A stretch of 64,000 nt of DNA from Pseudomonas sp. PB101 (GCF_009764265.1 NZ_RWIR01000075.1:1-64000); one strand, 5' to 3'. Positions 8,771 to 17,895 are shown, numbered from the stretch's first letter. Numbers and translations: made by a program. Notes: generated by a model not told the origin, from the letters alone.

Positions 8771-9241
8771 ATGCCCAATCAGACCATCAAGACGCCGTGC
8801 GTCGGCCTTTGCTCCACTGTCTACGGTGACCTGGTGTGCCGTGGCTGCAAGCGTTTCCACCATGAAGTGATTCACTGGAACGGTTACAACGAGGAAGAAA
8901 AGCGCGCGGTATGGCTGCGTCTCGAGCAATTGCTGTCGCAAGTGATGGCCGCCAAGGTGGAAATTTTCGATCCGGCGCTGCTGCGCATGCAGCTGGAGCA
9001 GCGCAAGATCCGCTTCGTGCCCCATCAGTCGGAATATTGCTGGGCCTACCAGTTGATTGCCCGTGGCGCACGGGTGATCAACAACCTCGAAGCCTACGGG
9101 ATGGTGTTGCTGCCGGAATTTCGCGAGTGGAACCTGCCGGAATTGCGCGATGCCATTGATCGGGAGTTTTTCCTGCTTTCCGAGGCGCATTACCAGCGCT
9201 ACATTGCGCCGGGGTTTCTGAAAGACGTCTTTGGCGGGTGA
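8771..9241 (+). CDS. DUF1289 domain-containing protein
   Basis: This 156-residue protein begins with the DUF1289 module: PCVGLCSTVYGDLVCRGCKR (residues 9-28) has four cysteines in CxxxC and CxxC pairs, which suggests binding of zinc or an Fe-S cluster. The C-terminal half has no known domain; it is longer than the ~60-residue bare DUF1289 proteins. It is divergent from acnB, an arrangement I associate with Pseudomonas in general. Its biochemical role is unknown. Confidence 0.85.
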   Translation: MPNQTIKTPCVGLCSTVYGDLVCRGCKRFHHEVIHWNGYNEEEKRAVWLRLEQLLSQVMAAKVEIFDPALLRMQLEQRKIRFVPHQSEYCWAYQLIARGARVINNLEAYGMVLLPEFREWNLPELRDAIDREFFLLSEAHYQRYIAPGFLKDVFGG

Positions 9242-9251
9242 GCCGCTGATA

Positions 9252-9403
9252 TGTGGCGAGGGGGCTCGTCGGATCGCCGCACCGTCCCGTTCGGCGGCGC
9301 AGCCGTCGCAAATTGAGCTGGCACAGTACATCTGCCGGAATGCAGGGGGCCGCTTCGCGACCCAACGGGGCGGTGCGGCGGTCCGACAAGCCCCCTCGCC
9401 ACA
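9252..9403. repeat. Long inverted-repeat element (MITE-like)
   Basis: The 40-base arms 9252-9291 (TGTGGCGAGGGGGCTCGTCG...) and 9364-9403 are complementary with only about three mismatches and enclose about 72 bases. The ends resemble the TGTGGCGAGGG class of Pseudomonas REPs, but the arms are far longer. A partial relative (AAGCCCCCTCGCCACA) lies at 54462-54480. Confidence 0.75.
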
Positions 9404-9418
9404 AAAGCATGTTCGGCC

Positions 9419-10282
9419 TCAACGCTTGACGGCCATTTCCTCCAGATGATCCTCGATCTCCTGCGGCTTGAGCACCAGCACATCGCTCTCCACCGCATCG
9501 AGCACCACTTCCGCCGTATTGCCGATCAACGCCCCTGACAACCCGCTGCGGCCCACGGTGCCGATCACCGTCACCGCCGCCTGCAGTTTGTGCACCATGA
9601 ACGGAATCAGCACGTCCGCCGGGCCTTCCTCGATGTGCAGGTGTTCATCGTCGATGTCGAACTCCGCCTGGAACGACCTGCATTGCTCGCGGTAGCGCGC
9701 CTGGATGGTTTCGCTGAGTTGAAAGGTCGGGTCGGCCGACGACAGCATCGGCGACGGGTGGGCGCTGATCACGTGCAGGTGGGCCTTGGCCAGGGTAGCG
9801 ATGTCATAGCCATGATCAATGATGGTGTCGTGCAGGTGGCGGTGTTCGAGGTCGGTGTTGCCGACATCGATGGCGGCCAGGATCACTTTGTCTTTCCATG
9901 AACCGGCGGTTTTCACCAGCAGCACCGGGGAAGGGCATTGGCGCAGCAGTTTCCAGTCCTCGGGTGTCAGCAGGGCCTTTTTCAGTGCGCTGTCGGGAAA
10001 GTGCTGCTTTACCACGAGACCGCAGCCTTCGGCTTGCTGCACATCGATGATGGTTTGATGCAGGCTCTGGTTCCAGGCCTGCTCGGTGGTGACGTTGTAA
10101 CCGTCTTCCAGCAAAGCGGCCTTGAGCACACCCAACATGCCGCTGTGATCATGCTTGGGGTCGCACACCAGCAGATGCAACTGGGCCTGGGTCACACCGG
10201 CGATCAGCTTCGCCCGTTTGAGCGCCAGGCTTTCGGAGTGTTCGGGGTCGATGACCACCAGAATGCTGCGTACGGCTTGCAT
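9419..10282 (-). CDS. Universal stress protein, tandem Usp domains
   Basis: This 287-residue cytoplasmic protein contains two Usp domains, as in UspE-type proteins. The N-terminal domain begins MQAVRSILVVIDP. The C-terminal domain ends with the nucleotide-contact pattern GTVGRSGLSGALIGNTAEVVL. Such proteins support survival in anaerobic or stationary-phase cells in Pseudomonas. The ATG at 10282 is preceded by AGGAGATAGCG; the longer frame to 10324 overlaps the promoter. A perfect Anr box lies 71 bp upstream, which points to induction at low oxygen. Confidence 0.92.
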   Translation of the reverse strand: MQAVRSILVVIDPEHSESLALKRAKLIAGVTQAQLHLLVCDPKHDHSGMLGVLKAALLEDGYNVTTEQAWNQSLHQTIIDVQQAEGCGLVVKQHFPDSALKKALLTPEDWKLLRQCPSPVLLVKTAGSWKDKVILAAIDVGNTDLEHRHLHDTIIDHGYDIATLAKAHLHVISAHPSPMLSSADPTFQLSETIQARYREQCRSFQAEFDIDDEHLHIEEGPADVLIPFMVHKLQAAVTVIGTVGRSGLSGALIGNTAEVVLDAVESDVLVLKPQEIEDHLEEMAVKR

Positions 10283-10323
10283 GATCGCTATCTCCTGAAA
10301 ATGAAAAGGCACGGCGTTGCACA

Positions 10324-10366
10324 ACTATAGTTGCTGCCAACGATTCGGTGACTTGATGCATATCAA
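10324..10366 (-). promoter_or_regulatory. Anr/FNR box and class II promoter of the usp gene
   Basis: TTGATGCATATCAA (10353-10366) matches the FNR/Anr consensus TTGAT-N4-ATCAA at all ten positions. A minus-strand TATAGT (-10) at 10324-10329 puts the start near 10317, so the box centre is at about -42, the class II activator position. It also lies about 80 bp upstream of miaE on the other strand. Confidence 0.75.
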
Positions 10367-10444
10367 CGGTTGGCGACTGGTGGTCTGCGGGCAGGCCGGT
10401 ATAATCGGCGCCCTTCGTTTTGAACCTATTTTTCCGTGAGCCCC

Positions 10445-11053
10445 ATGATCCTTCCCGAAATTCACGAGTTCCTTGGCTGCCGCACCCCCGACGGCTGGGT
10501 TCAAGCCGCGCTGGCCGACCAGGAAACCCTGCTGATCGACCACAAGAACTGCGAATTCAAGGCTGCCAGCACCGCATTGAGCCTGATCGCCAAGTATCAC
10601 TCCCATGTCGACCTGATCAACATGATGTCGCGCCTGGCCCGGGAAGAGCTGGTGCACCACGAGCAGGTCATGCGCCTGATGAAACGCCGCAAGATCGGCC
10701 TGCGCCAGCTGTCCGCCGGGCGCTATGCGTCGGGGCTGCGCAAGGTGGTGCGCAGTCACGAGCCGGTGAAACTGGTGGATACCCTGGTGGTGGGCGCTTT
10801 CATCGAGGCGCGCAGTTGCGAGCGTTTCGAAGCGCTGGTGCCGCACCTGGACGAGGAACTGGGCAAGTTCTATTTCGGTCTGCTCAAGAGCGAGGCGCGG
10901 CATTTCCAGGGTTATCTGAAACTGGCCTACCAGTATGGTGACGCCAAGGACATCGCCCAGGTGATCGACAAGGTCCGCGCCGCCGAGCAGGAACTGATCG
11001 AGTCGCCGGACGTCGAATTCCGCTTTCATAGCGGTGTACCGGCTGCGGCGTAA
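10445..11053 (+). CDS. miaE: tRNA-(ms2io6A)-hydroxylase
   Basis: MiaE is a ferritin-like non-haem di-iron monooxygenase that hydroxylates the isopentenyl group of ms2i6A37 in tRNA, using O2. The 202-residue product shows the di-iron ligands of the family: EELVHHEQV (ExxH type) and later IEARSCERF and SEARHF. MILPEIHEFLGCRTPDGW is the typical start, so I choose ATG 10445 rather than GTG 10436. TATAAT at 10400-10405 is a plausible -10. The gene is divergent from the Anr-controlled usp gene, which is notable for an oxygen-dependent enzyme. Confidence 0.94.
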   Translation: MILPEIHEFLGCRTPDGWVQAALADQETLLIDHKNCEFKAASTALSLIAKYHSHVDLINMMSRLAREELVHHEQVMRLMKRRKIGLRQLSAGRYASGLRKVVRSHEPVKLVDTLVVGAFIEARSCERFEALVPHLDEELGKFYFGLLKSEARHFQGYLKLAYQYGDAKDIAQVIDKVRAAEQELIESPDVEFRFHSGVPAAA

Positions 11054-11161
11054 CCTGCAAAGCGCCACCACCGGACAGTCGTCAGTGAATTTTGGTGGCC
11101 CTGAACTACAGTCAACGGGTCACCGGTCATGCTGTAGACGATATTTTCAGGGATCATTCCA

Positions 11162-11575
11162 ATGCAAGCGTTCACGATCAAGCAAATCGATCACATAGTC
11201 CTGCGCGTCGAGGATCTCGAACGAAGCATCACTTTTTACGGCGATGTATTCGGCGCCGAACTGGTCAAGCGCCGCGACGATCTGGGCATGGTGCACTTGC
11301 GGGCGGGTGCCTCGATGATCGACCTCGTCGACATCCGGGGCGAACTCGGCCGCAAGGGCGGTGCTGCCGCTGCCCGCGAACGGCGCAATGTCGATCATTT
11401 CTGCCTGCGCATCGAACCGTTCGACGAGGAAGCGCTGATCTGTCACTTGCAATCCTTCGGCCTGGCACCCGAGAAAGCCGCCGTGCGCTTCGGTGCCGAA
11501 GGCAGTGGGCTGTCTATCTATTGCTTCGATCCGGACGGCAACCAGGTCGAACTGAAAGGGCCGTCCCAAGCGTAA
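11162..11575 (+). CDS. VOC family protein (glyoxalase superfamily)
   Basis: This 137-residue protein is a single vicinal-oxygen-chelate module with two beta-alpha-beta-beta-beta halves. HIVLRVEDLERSITFY (residues 11-26) supplies the first metal His, VDHFCLRI the second-half His, and FDPDGNQVELKG near the C-terminus the closing Glu. Such proteins include glyoxalases, fosfomycin-resistance enzymes and dioxygenases. Nothing here fixes the substrate. It lies between miaE and a convergent large toxin-like gene. Confidence 0.85.
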   Translation: MQAFTIKQIDHIVLRVEDLERSITFYGDVFGAELVKRRDDLGMVHLRAGASMIDLVDIRGELGRKGGAAAARERRNVDHFCLRIEPFDEEALICHLQSFGLAPEKAAVRFGAEGSGLSIYCFDPDGNQVELKGPSQA

Positions 11576-11595
11576 GGATCATGCCCGTTTGGTTT

Positions 11596-14500
11596 TCAGC
11601 CCAGATCACTCAATGACAAAAACACGTGTTTTGGCATTGGCGTAAACCGGTCACCGCGCAGTTGGCTGATGGCATACGCCGCGCTGGCGGTGCGGCCATT
11701 ACCGTCGCCGAACCCCTGAAAGCCTGCAATGGCCGCCAGCAAGTGTTTGTCAAAGTGCTCATGGGCGGCATCCAGGGTTTTCAGGTGTTGGTCCATCAGC
11801 GCAAAACCGCTGATGCTGCCGCCATATTTCGATGGCGCACCTGCGTTGCGCACCGAGCCAGCGAGTTGGGGGACGAGCCGGCTGTGGATCTCCTTGATGA
11901 CGGCAGAATCGGTGAGCGATTTATTGTTGCCCGCGTACTCACGCAGTAACGCAACGATGTTTTCGAAGTCGTTGCCGTCGGACGTCGATCCCTTCAGCAT
12001 CCAGGCGCCGGCTCTCTGCGCATTGTCGGTATAGCCCTGGGGATTGAAGGCGGATTCGGGCATGACATCGGCATAGGGCGCTTTGCCCAGATCCTGCTTC
12101 AACACACTCTGCTGGTGATTCTTGAGGTAGCTGACTTTCTTTGTTTCAAGTTCGGCGACAAAGCCCAGCGTTTCCGAATAGTCACGGGCGCCTATGGTGA
12201 ACCGGGTTCCATCGAAGCGGCTGGGCTTGCCTTCAATGAACGCGATCAGTAGGTCGTTGGTGGCCTGATGGCCGATCAACGACTCCAGCTCCTGGAGTGG
12301 TCGCGCCGGGAGTGCGGCTTCTCTGATGGCATTGTTAAACAGATGCTCCAGCTCCGCGGATGATGCGCCCTTGGGCAGGAGAACGTTTTTCTCACTGAGC
12401 CGCGCAACGATCTGTTCGACGGTTTCCAGCGTGTCATCCTTGAACAGCGCACGGGCATGGGCCACTGTCGGCAGGCTCATGCGCAGTTCGGCAGCGGCCC
12501 CGGATTTGCTGAGCGCCTTGATCAGGTCGTAGGAGCCGCTGGAACTGCTCGTCAACCGACGCAGCTGTCCGGCACCCAACCGTGTGATCGAAAGGCCGTG
12601 GGCACCCAGTTTAAGGGCGCCCTTGCCGATCAGTCTGGCACCGCCCTGAATCAGTTGCGGAACGCCGTCCAGCGGGTTGAACAGCGACAGCACGAAACGT
12701 GAGCCGACCTTGCCCAGGCTGAGCAGTCTTGAACTGCTGGCGAATACTTTGGTAAAGGCGCCGGCGCCCCCCACGAAGGTGAACAACAGCAGGGTCGCGT
12801 CCATCACACAGCTGAACAATGCACTGTCGCGGCGGCTTTCCTTGCCCGATGCGAGGCCTTCAATGCATTCCTTGAACGGAATAAGAATGTTCAGAACTGT
12901 CTCGAGAAGACGCTGCCATTGTTCGTAGCTTTCTTCCAGTTCGGTTTTGTCGTAACCCATGGCATAGAAAGCATCGTAGGGCAGGGGCGGCTGGTGTTCT
13001 GCCAAATGCTGTGCGAGCTCACTGAATCGTCCGCAGTTGTAGCTTTCCATCGGGCTGCGCTGATAGGAAATCCAGCTCGCTCTGTCGAAACTGGCAAATT
13101 GCTCCAGCAGAACGTTGCGTGTACCGGGTAGCGAGCCGTTATCGAGCGCCTTGCCTTTGAAGTAGACCTCGCTGTCAATGGATGCCTTGAACAGGAAAAT
13201 TTCTGTCTTTAACGCTCCCTCGCCCTTATCCCTTCTGTTATTGCTGTCGGGGCCGGGGATCTGACGGGTCAGCTCTTGATTTATCCGGCACGCCCCCAGC
13301 AGTGCGAACAGGTCGTAGGCAGTCACCTCCTCGTTGACTTTACTCAGCATGACGATCCCATAAGGTGCGACTTTTTCGCCTGATCGGTGTATCTGGCCAT
13401 CAATCCCGATCGGGGGAACGGTGAGCACCCGGTATAGCGCCAGATAGCCCTGTTCGATGGCTACCCGGTCTTCAAGAGGGATTTGCGACAGTGCGAGACG
13501 AATGAAAGTCGTCAGGCCTTTTTTATGCAGTGCGTATTGGCTGTCGACTTCCCTGGCATACAGCGTGTTAACGGGTTCGAGGCTATGGAGTCGTTCCCGT
13601 TCAAAGGTGTAAGCCGTCAATCGGCGCGCCAGATACAGGTCAAGTAGAGACTCCGGCGCGCTGGCGTAATCGCTTATCTTGAGTTCCGGGTCCAGTCCTG
13701 TTGCCTGGATCACAGATCGTGCGATCGCCCTGCGACTCGGCGGAGCAGTGGAAATGTTCTTGAAGGCTTCGCGTGTTTCCTCAAGGAAGGCGTTGTATTG
13801 CGTTGTGGCATGCTCGACGAGTGTTTGCGTCGGCAAATTTTCGGCATTCTCCAGGTCAAGACCATTGATCGTGTTCCAGTCCAGAACACAACGGGTCAGG
13901 ATCAAGTCATGCAGTGCCTGTTGGGCGGGACTGGCAGGCGCGATGGCGCCCAGTTCGTTCAGGCTTGCATAGGACATGCGGCGCGACAACCCGGGCGCAG
14001 TGGCTTCGGCGAGCATCACTGACTTGCGTAGCATGACCCAGCCCGAGGAACCCAATTGCAGTGCCGCTGGCACATACACCAGGAATTCAGGTGCAAGGCC
14101 GGCGAATATCAATTGCAACGCCAGAGGTGCAGCCGTTGCCTGAACAAAGAACGAATTGACGACGATGTCGGTAAACTTTTTCCTGATGTCGTAAGGATTC
14201 GCCTGAACATAGCGTGGTTCGTATAGGTGAAACGAGCGGTAGAACTGCTGCTCACTCTCTTCGGCCAGACCAAAATCCAGCATGACCGCGGCAACCAGCA
14301 ACCTGCTGCACTGATGAGGCGACAGAGGTTTTTCGGCAGAAACCGCGTTGAGATTCATGGCTTCGAAACAGGCTTGGGCGAAATCCCTGGCCCTGGGAGC
14401 TTCGACAATCAGCTCCCAGCTTTTTTCGGGTTCTTCCTGCAGGAATGCGGCGGATCGATTGCCGTCAAACAAGGTGTCGGTTAAATAATTGAGCAGGGGT

Positions 14501-15213
14501 TCCGGTCGGACGCTGTCCTTGTTCACCACCCGCGCAATTTGTTGTTTTATCAGTAAATGCTGATCTGGCGTAATGGCGAGCAACGTTTCCTCAGTGTCAC
14601 CCGACAGGCCCCAATAGTTTCCATAGGTGGGCGGCGCTGGAAGTTCAAGTTGTAGCAGGCTGATGAGATTGGAAATGTCGGGAATGTTTTTTGGTGTGTT
14701 CAGTTGATGGAACTTCAACCAGTTCTGCAGTGGAATATAGTCACTTGAGGAAACAATGCTCCCGGTCAATGCTGCGGTTTTTGCCAGAAGTTCTATATCA
14801 GCTTTTGATGTGGGAATGGCGCGGGTCACTGCATCGGTGACTTCTTCGAATTCAAAGTGTGTGGCCGGTGATTGAGTGGTTTCAGCCTGTAGAAGAGTGC
14901 CGTCTTCGGTAATCAGGATGAATTCGTCCGAAGTCGGGCCGTAGGGGCCGGAAAGTCTTGCGAATTCTGGCTGTCGAACCAATTGGCGAAGCACGGTTTT
15001 ACTGGAACGATGGCTCTGTTCGAAATCACTGCCCTCAATGATTTTAACGATGATGTCATTGATTTCGACCGTTTCGTTCGCCCGGGCACTGGCTGGCAAA
15101 TTGTCCTTGTCTGATAAGTCGAAAATTAACGTCAAAGTGCTGGCAATGGCTTGGCGCTCTTCCATGTCCGCAGTCGCGGGTAATGGATTGAACAGGTTCA
15201 ATGGTTTATTCAT
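11596..15213 (-). CDS. Large toxin-like protein with degenerate Fic domain
   Basis: This protein has about 1205 residues. Most of it is of a type common in Pseudomonas toxin-like proteins (dermonecrotic-toxin-like; I cannot assign domains firmly), with hydrophobic stretches near residues 355-395 and 795-830 that could act in translocation. The last ~110 residues form a Fic core: IKEIHSRLVPQLAGSVRN, a G-x-PSKYGG hairpin, then FQGFGDGNGRTAS. In Fic enzymes the motif is HxFx(D/E)GNGR; here the catalytic His is Gln (codon CAG, 11716-11718), while the phosphate-binding DGNGR is intact. There is no signal peptide and no immunity gene on the same strand. G+C is visibly lower than in its neighbours, suggesting transfer. 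Start: ATG 15213 (AGGAAGG 11 bases upstream) or GTG 15225. Confidence 0.8.
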   Translation of the reverse strand: MNKPLNLFNPLPATADMEERQAIASTLTLIFDLSDKDNLPASARANETVEINDIIVKIIEGSDFEQSHRSSKTVLRQLVRQPEFARLSGPYGPTSDEFILITEDGTLLQAETTQSPATHFEFEEVTDAVTRAIPTSKADIELLAKTAALTGSIVSSSDYIPLQNWLKFHQLNTPKNIPDISNLISLLQLELPAPPTYGNYWGLSGDTEETLLAITPDQHLLIKQQIARVVNKDSVRPEPLLNYLTDTLFDGNRSAAFLQEEPEKSWELIVEAPRARDFAQACFEAMNLNAVSAEKPLSPHQCSRLLVAAVMLDFGLAEESEQQFYRSFHLYEPRYVQANPYDIRKKFTDIVVNSFFVQATAAPLALQLIFAGLAPEFLVYVPAALQLGSSGWVMLRKSVMLAEATAPGLSRRMSYASLNELGAIAPASPAQQALHDLILTRCVLDWNTINGLDLENAENLPTQTLVEHATTQYNAFLEETREAFKNISTAPPSRRAIARSVIQATGLDPELKISDYASAPESLLDLYLARRLTAYTFERERLHSLEPVNTLYAREVDSQYALHKKGLTTFIRLALSQIPLEDRVAIEQGYLALYRVLTVPPIGIDGQIHRSGEKVAPYGIVMLSKVNEEVTAYDLFALLGACRINQELTRQIPGPDSNNRRDKGEGALKTEIFLFKASIDSEVYFKGKALDNGSLPGTRNVLLEQFASFDRASWISYQRSPMESYNCGRFSELAQHLAEHQPPLPYDAFYAMGYDKTELEESYEQWQRLLETVLNILIPFKECIEGLASGKESRRDSALFSCVMDATLLLFTFVGGAGAFTKVFASSSRLLSLGKVGSRFVLSLFNPLDGVPQLIQGGARLIGKGALKLGAHGLSITRLGAGQLRRLTSSSSGSYDLIKALSKSGAAAELRMSLPTVAHARALFKDDTLETVEQIVARLSEKNVLLPKGASSAELEHLFNNAIREAALPARPLQELESLIGHQATNDLLIAFIEGKPSRFDGTRFTIGARDYSETLGFVAELETKKVSYLKNHQQSVLKQDLGKAPYADVMPESAFNPQGYTDNAQRAGAWMLKGSTSDGNDFENIVALLREYAGNNKSLTDSAVIKEIHSRLVPQLAGSVRNAGAPSKYGGSISGFALMDQHLKTLDAAHEHFDKHLLAAIAGFQGFGDGNGRTASAAYAISQLRGDRFTPMPKHVFLSLSDLG

Positions 15214-15557
15214 GAGAATGGCCACCTTCCTTGGTAGGTAAGTTTTTGAGTGAGTCGTAAAGGTAGGCGACTATATCGGAAGGAGGAAGATTGATGTCTC
15301 GTAGTTGATTGCAAGTTATTTAATGGTTGCTGAAAGTGTTGGAGGCCATTTGTTTTCGGCGGCGGTGTAAGTGTGTGTTTAACTCAAAAAGGTTTTTCAC
15401 GTAATTCCGGAAAACACCGGTACCTGTAGGAGCCGGCTTGCCGGCGATGGTCGTCAACGATAACGCGTGCGTCCTGACTAAGCGCGGCGCACTTGAGTCC
15501 ATCGCCGGCAAGCCGGCTCCCACAGGTATTACGGTGTTTCCTGTCAAACGTTCAGCT
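15214..15557. other. Intergenic region: AT-rich toxin promoter zone and REP pair
   Basis: The 344-bp gap consists of an AT-rich half next to the toxin-like gene, likely imported with it, and a REP pair (15423-15526) next to the receptor gene. I find no gene in it. Confidence 0.6.
15423..15526. repeat. Inverted REP pair
   Basis: CTGTAGGAGCCGGCTTGCC and its inverted partner flank a spacer (GATGGTCGTCAACGATAACG...GCGGCGCA) also found in the element at 2752-2841. It follows the 3-prime end of the receptor gene. Confidence 0.9.
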
Positions 15558-17801
15558 TCAGAAATCCCACGTTGTGGTCAGCATCACGTTGCGTGGTTCG
15601 CCGTAGTAGGTGGTGTCGAAGTTGCCCAGGCCCGTCAGGTAGCGTTTGTCGAAGACGTTGTTGGCATTGACGGTGAAGCTCAGGTTCTCGTTGAACTGGT
15701 AGCGGCTCATCAGGTCGACGAGGGTGTAGCCGCCTTGCTTGATGCGGGTGTAGTCGCCCACGGTCGGGCTGTAGATCTTGCCGTAGAACGCGCTCTGCCA
15801 GCTGATGCCGCCGCCGATGGTCACCTGGTCCAGTGCGCCGGGCAGGCGGTAGGTGGTGAACGTGCGCACGACATGTTCCGGTTTGCTGGTCGACAGCGGG
15901 AAGCCATAGATGCGCTGCTCATCGGCGTCACGGGTGCGGGCGTAGGTGTAGCCGGCCGACACGTTCCAGCCATCGGTCACTTCACCGGCCAGTTCCAGTT
16001 CCACGCCTTTGGTGGTCGCGCCGTCGATGGCTTTGTAGATGCCTTCGTTGGTCACCGGGTTGGTGCCGATCGATTCGGCGACACCGTCTTGTTCGATGCG
16101 GAAGAAGGCCAGGCTGGCGTTCAGTCGGCCGTCGAAGTAAGCGGCTTTCAGGCCGGCTTCGTAGCTGTCGCCTTCGACCGGTGCCAGGGTCGAGCCGTTG
16201 ATGTCCTTGTAGGTTTGCGGCTGGTAGATGCTGGTGTAGCTGGCGTAGGCCGAGTAGGTGTCGTCCAGGTCATAAACCACGCCGGCGTAGGGCGTGACCA
16301 CCCCATGTTCCTTGTAGCTGGCATGGGTGTCATCGAGGCCGGCACCCGGATAGTACGAATAGTCTTCGTTGTACTTGTAGGTGCTCAAGCGGCTGCCGAG
16401 GATGATCGACAGGTCGTCGGTCGCGTGCAGGCGCGTGGCCAGGTACAGGCCGTTCTGGCTCTGGGTGCGTTCGTACTTGCCGTTTTTCGGGAAGTTCTGT
16501 TCCGGCAGATCACCGTTCCAGTCATAGATGCTGCCCGGGACCATGGCGAAGGCGCTGGTGTCGAAGGTCGCGCCGGTCTGGCGTGAGTGGGAGGCCATGA
16601 AGCCCGCCGTCAGCTCATGTTCGCGGCCACCCAGGGTAAAGGGGCCGGAGACGTTGACGTCAGCGGTGTTTTGCACGCGATGACCTTCCCAGCGCCCCCA
16701 GTACAGGAACATGCCTTCGCCGGTGGCGCGGTCCGGGTTGCCGCCGCTGGCCGAGGCCAGGCGAGTGTCGTGATCGGTGGTTTTCTGGTCGAGGGTAGCC
16801 TTGAACTTCCAGTCGTTGGCCAGGGCCTGTTCCAGGGAGGCGAAGTAGGTGATGTCGTCGAAGTCGCGTCGGCTCCAGTCGGCGCCCGGGTTGAAGTGAC
16901 GCGGGAAGTCGGTGCGCCCGCCATCGGAGAAGTACACCGGGTTGCCGGTCCAGGACGAACCGCGCGGGGTGGCGCTCGATTTGTCGACACCGAAGGTCAG
17001 CAGGGTGTCGGGTGTCAGGTCGGCTTCGAGGATGCCGTAGAACAGGTCTTTCTTCTGGCTGTAATGGTCCTGGTAGGAGTTCTTGTCGGAATAAGCGCCG
17101 ACAAAGCGACCACGCACGCTGCCGGAATCGTTCAGCGAACCGGAAATGTCACCGACGCTGCGATAGGCGTCCCACGAACCGACGGTGCCGCTGATCGACG
17201 CCTTGAATTCCTTGGTCGGCTTCTTGCGGATCAGGTTGACGGTGGCGGACGGGTCGCCCGCACCGGTCATCAGGCCGGTCGCGCCCTTGACGATCTCGAT
17301 GCGGTCCAGGCTGGAGGCGTCGTCGCCGTTGGCAGGGTTTTCACCGTAGACACCGTCATACGGAATGTTGATGCCGTCGTACTGGAAGTTGGTGATGGCA
17401 AAACCACGGGCGGAAAATTCGGTACGGTCACTGTCGTACTTCTGCGTCGAAATGCCGGGGGTGTTGCGCAGAGCATCGCCGACGCTCTGCACGCCGCGGT
17501 CGTCCATCTGCTGGCGGGTGATGACCGTCACCGATTGCGGCGTCTCGCGGATCGACAGGGGCAGGCCGGTGGCCGAAGACGTGGAACCGGTGGTGTAGGA
17601 GCGGGTGCCTTCGGTGGTGGCGCCGAGCGCCTGGCCGGAAATGGTCGTTGCCCCCAGTTGCAGTACGCCGTCGTCCCTGGCCGGCTTCTTCCCGGCATCG
17701 GTTTCAGCGGCGTGGGCGGCGAGGCTCAGCAGGGCGGCGGGCAGGGCCAGCGCCAGAGGGCACAAGGCAAAACGGAAACGGGCGACAAGCTGGTGCGACA
17801 T
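15558..17801 (-). CDS. TonB-dependent siderophore receptor (no STN domain)
   Basis: This 747-residue outer-membrane receptor imports a ferric siderophore using TonB energy. A signal peptide (about residues 1-32, ending AAHAAET) precedes the plug domain: RETPQSVTVITRQQMDDRG and the plug signature around VKGATGLMTGAGDPSATVNL. The barrel ends in the C-terminal aromatic WDF. It lacks the N-terminal STN signalling extension, so it should not itself signal to an anti-sigma factor. The ATG at 17801 is preceded by AAGGGA; the ATG 15 bases further up is poorly placed. A Fur box and a block shared with the second receptor gene lie upstream. The siderophore is not known; FpvA/ferrichrome-like plug sequences suggest a hydroxamate. 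Confidence 0.92.
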   Translation of the reverse strand: MSHQLVARFRFALCPLALALPAALLSLAAHAAETDAGKKPARDDGVLQLGATTISGQALGATTEGTRSYTTGSTSSATGLPLSIRETPQSVTVITRQQMDDRGVQSVGDALRNTPGISTQKYDSDRTEFSARGFAITNFQYDGINIPYDGVYGENPANGDDASSLDRIEIVKGATGLMTGAGDPSATVNLIRKKPTKEFKASISGTVGSWDAYRSVGDISGSLNDSGSVRGRFVGAYSDKNSYQDHYSQKKDLFYGILEADLTPDTLLTFGVDKSSATPRGSSWTGNPVYFSDGGRTDFPRHFNPGADWSRRDFDDITYFASLEQALANDWKFKATLDQKTTDHDTRLASASGGNPDRATGEGMFLYWGRWEGHRVQNTADVNVSGPFTLGGREHELTAGFMASHSRQTGATFDTSAFAMVPGSIYDWNGDLPEQNFPKNGKYERTQSQNGLYLATRLHATDDLSIILGSRLSTYKYNEDYSYYPGAGLDDTHASYKEHGVVTPYAGVVYDLDDTYSAYASYTSIYQPQTYKDINGSTLAPVEGDSYEAGLKAAYFDGRLNASLAFFRIEQDGVAESIGTNPVTNEGIYKAIDGATTKGVELELAGEVTDGWNVSAGYTYARTRDADEQRIYGFPLSTSKPEHVVRTFTTYRLPGALDQVTIGGGISWQSAFYGKIYSPTVGDYTRIKQGGYTLVDLMSRYQFNENLSFTVNANNVFDKRYLTGLGNFDTTYYGEPRNVMLTTTWDF

Positions 17802-17833
17802 GGGGATCCCTTGCATCGAATCGATCGGTAGTT

Positions 17834-17895
17834 GAAGTGCTTCTGAGGGGTTAACCGAACGAAAAACGCAAAGGGGAACCGTTGTGCGAAAAAAA
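17834..17895 (-). promoter_or_regulatory. Conserved upstream block of TonB receptor 1
   Basis: On the plus strand the block reads GAAGTGCTT, then TTAACCGAACGA, GCAAA and GGGAACCG, in the same order and spacing (one 2-bp gap) as at 32455-32515 upstream of the second receptor. On the transcribed strand this gives CGTTCGGTTAA, compatible with an ECF-type -10. It lies 33 bp before the start codon, where a promoter is expected. Confidence 0.55.
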
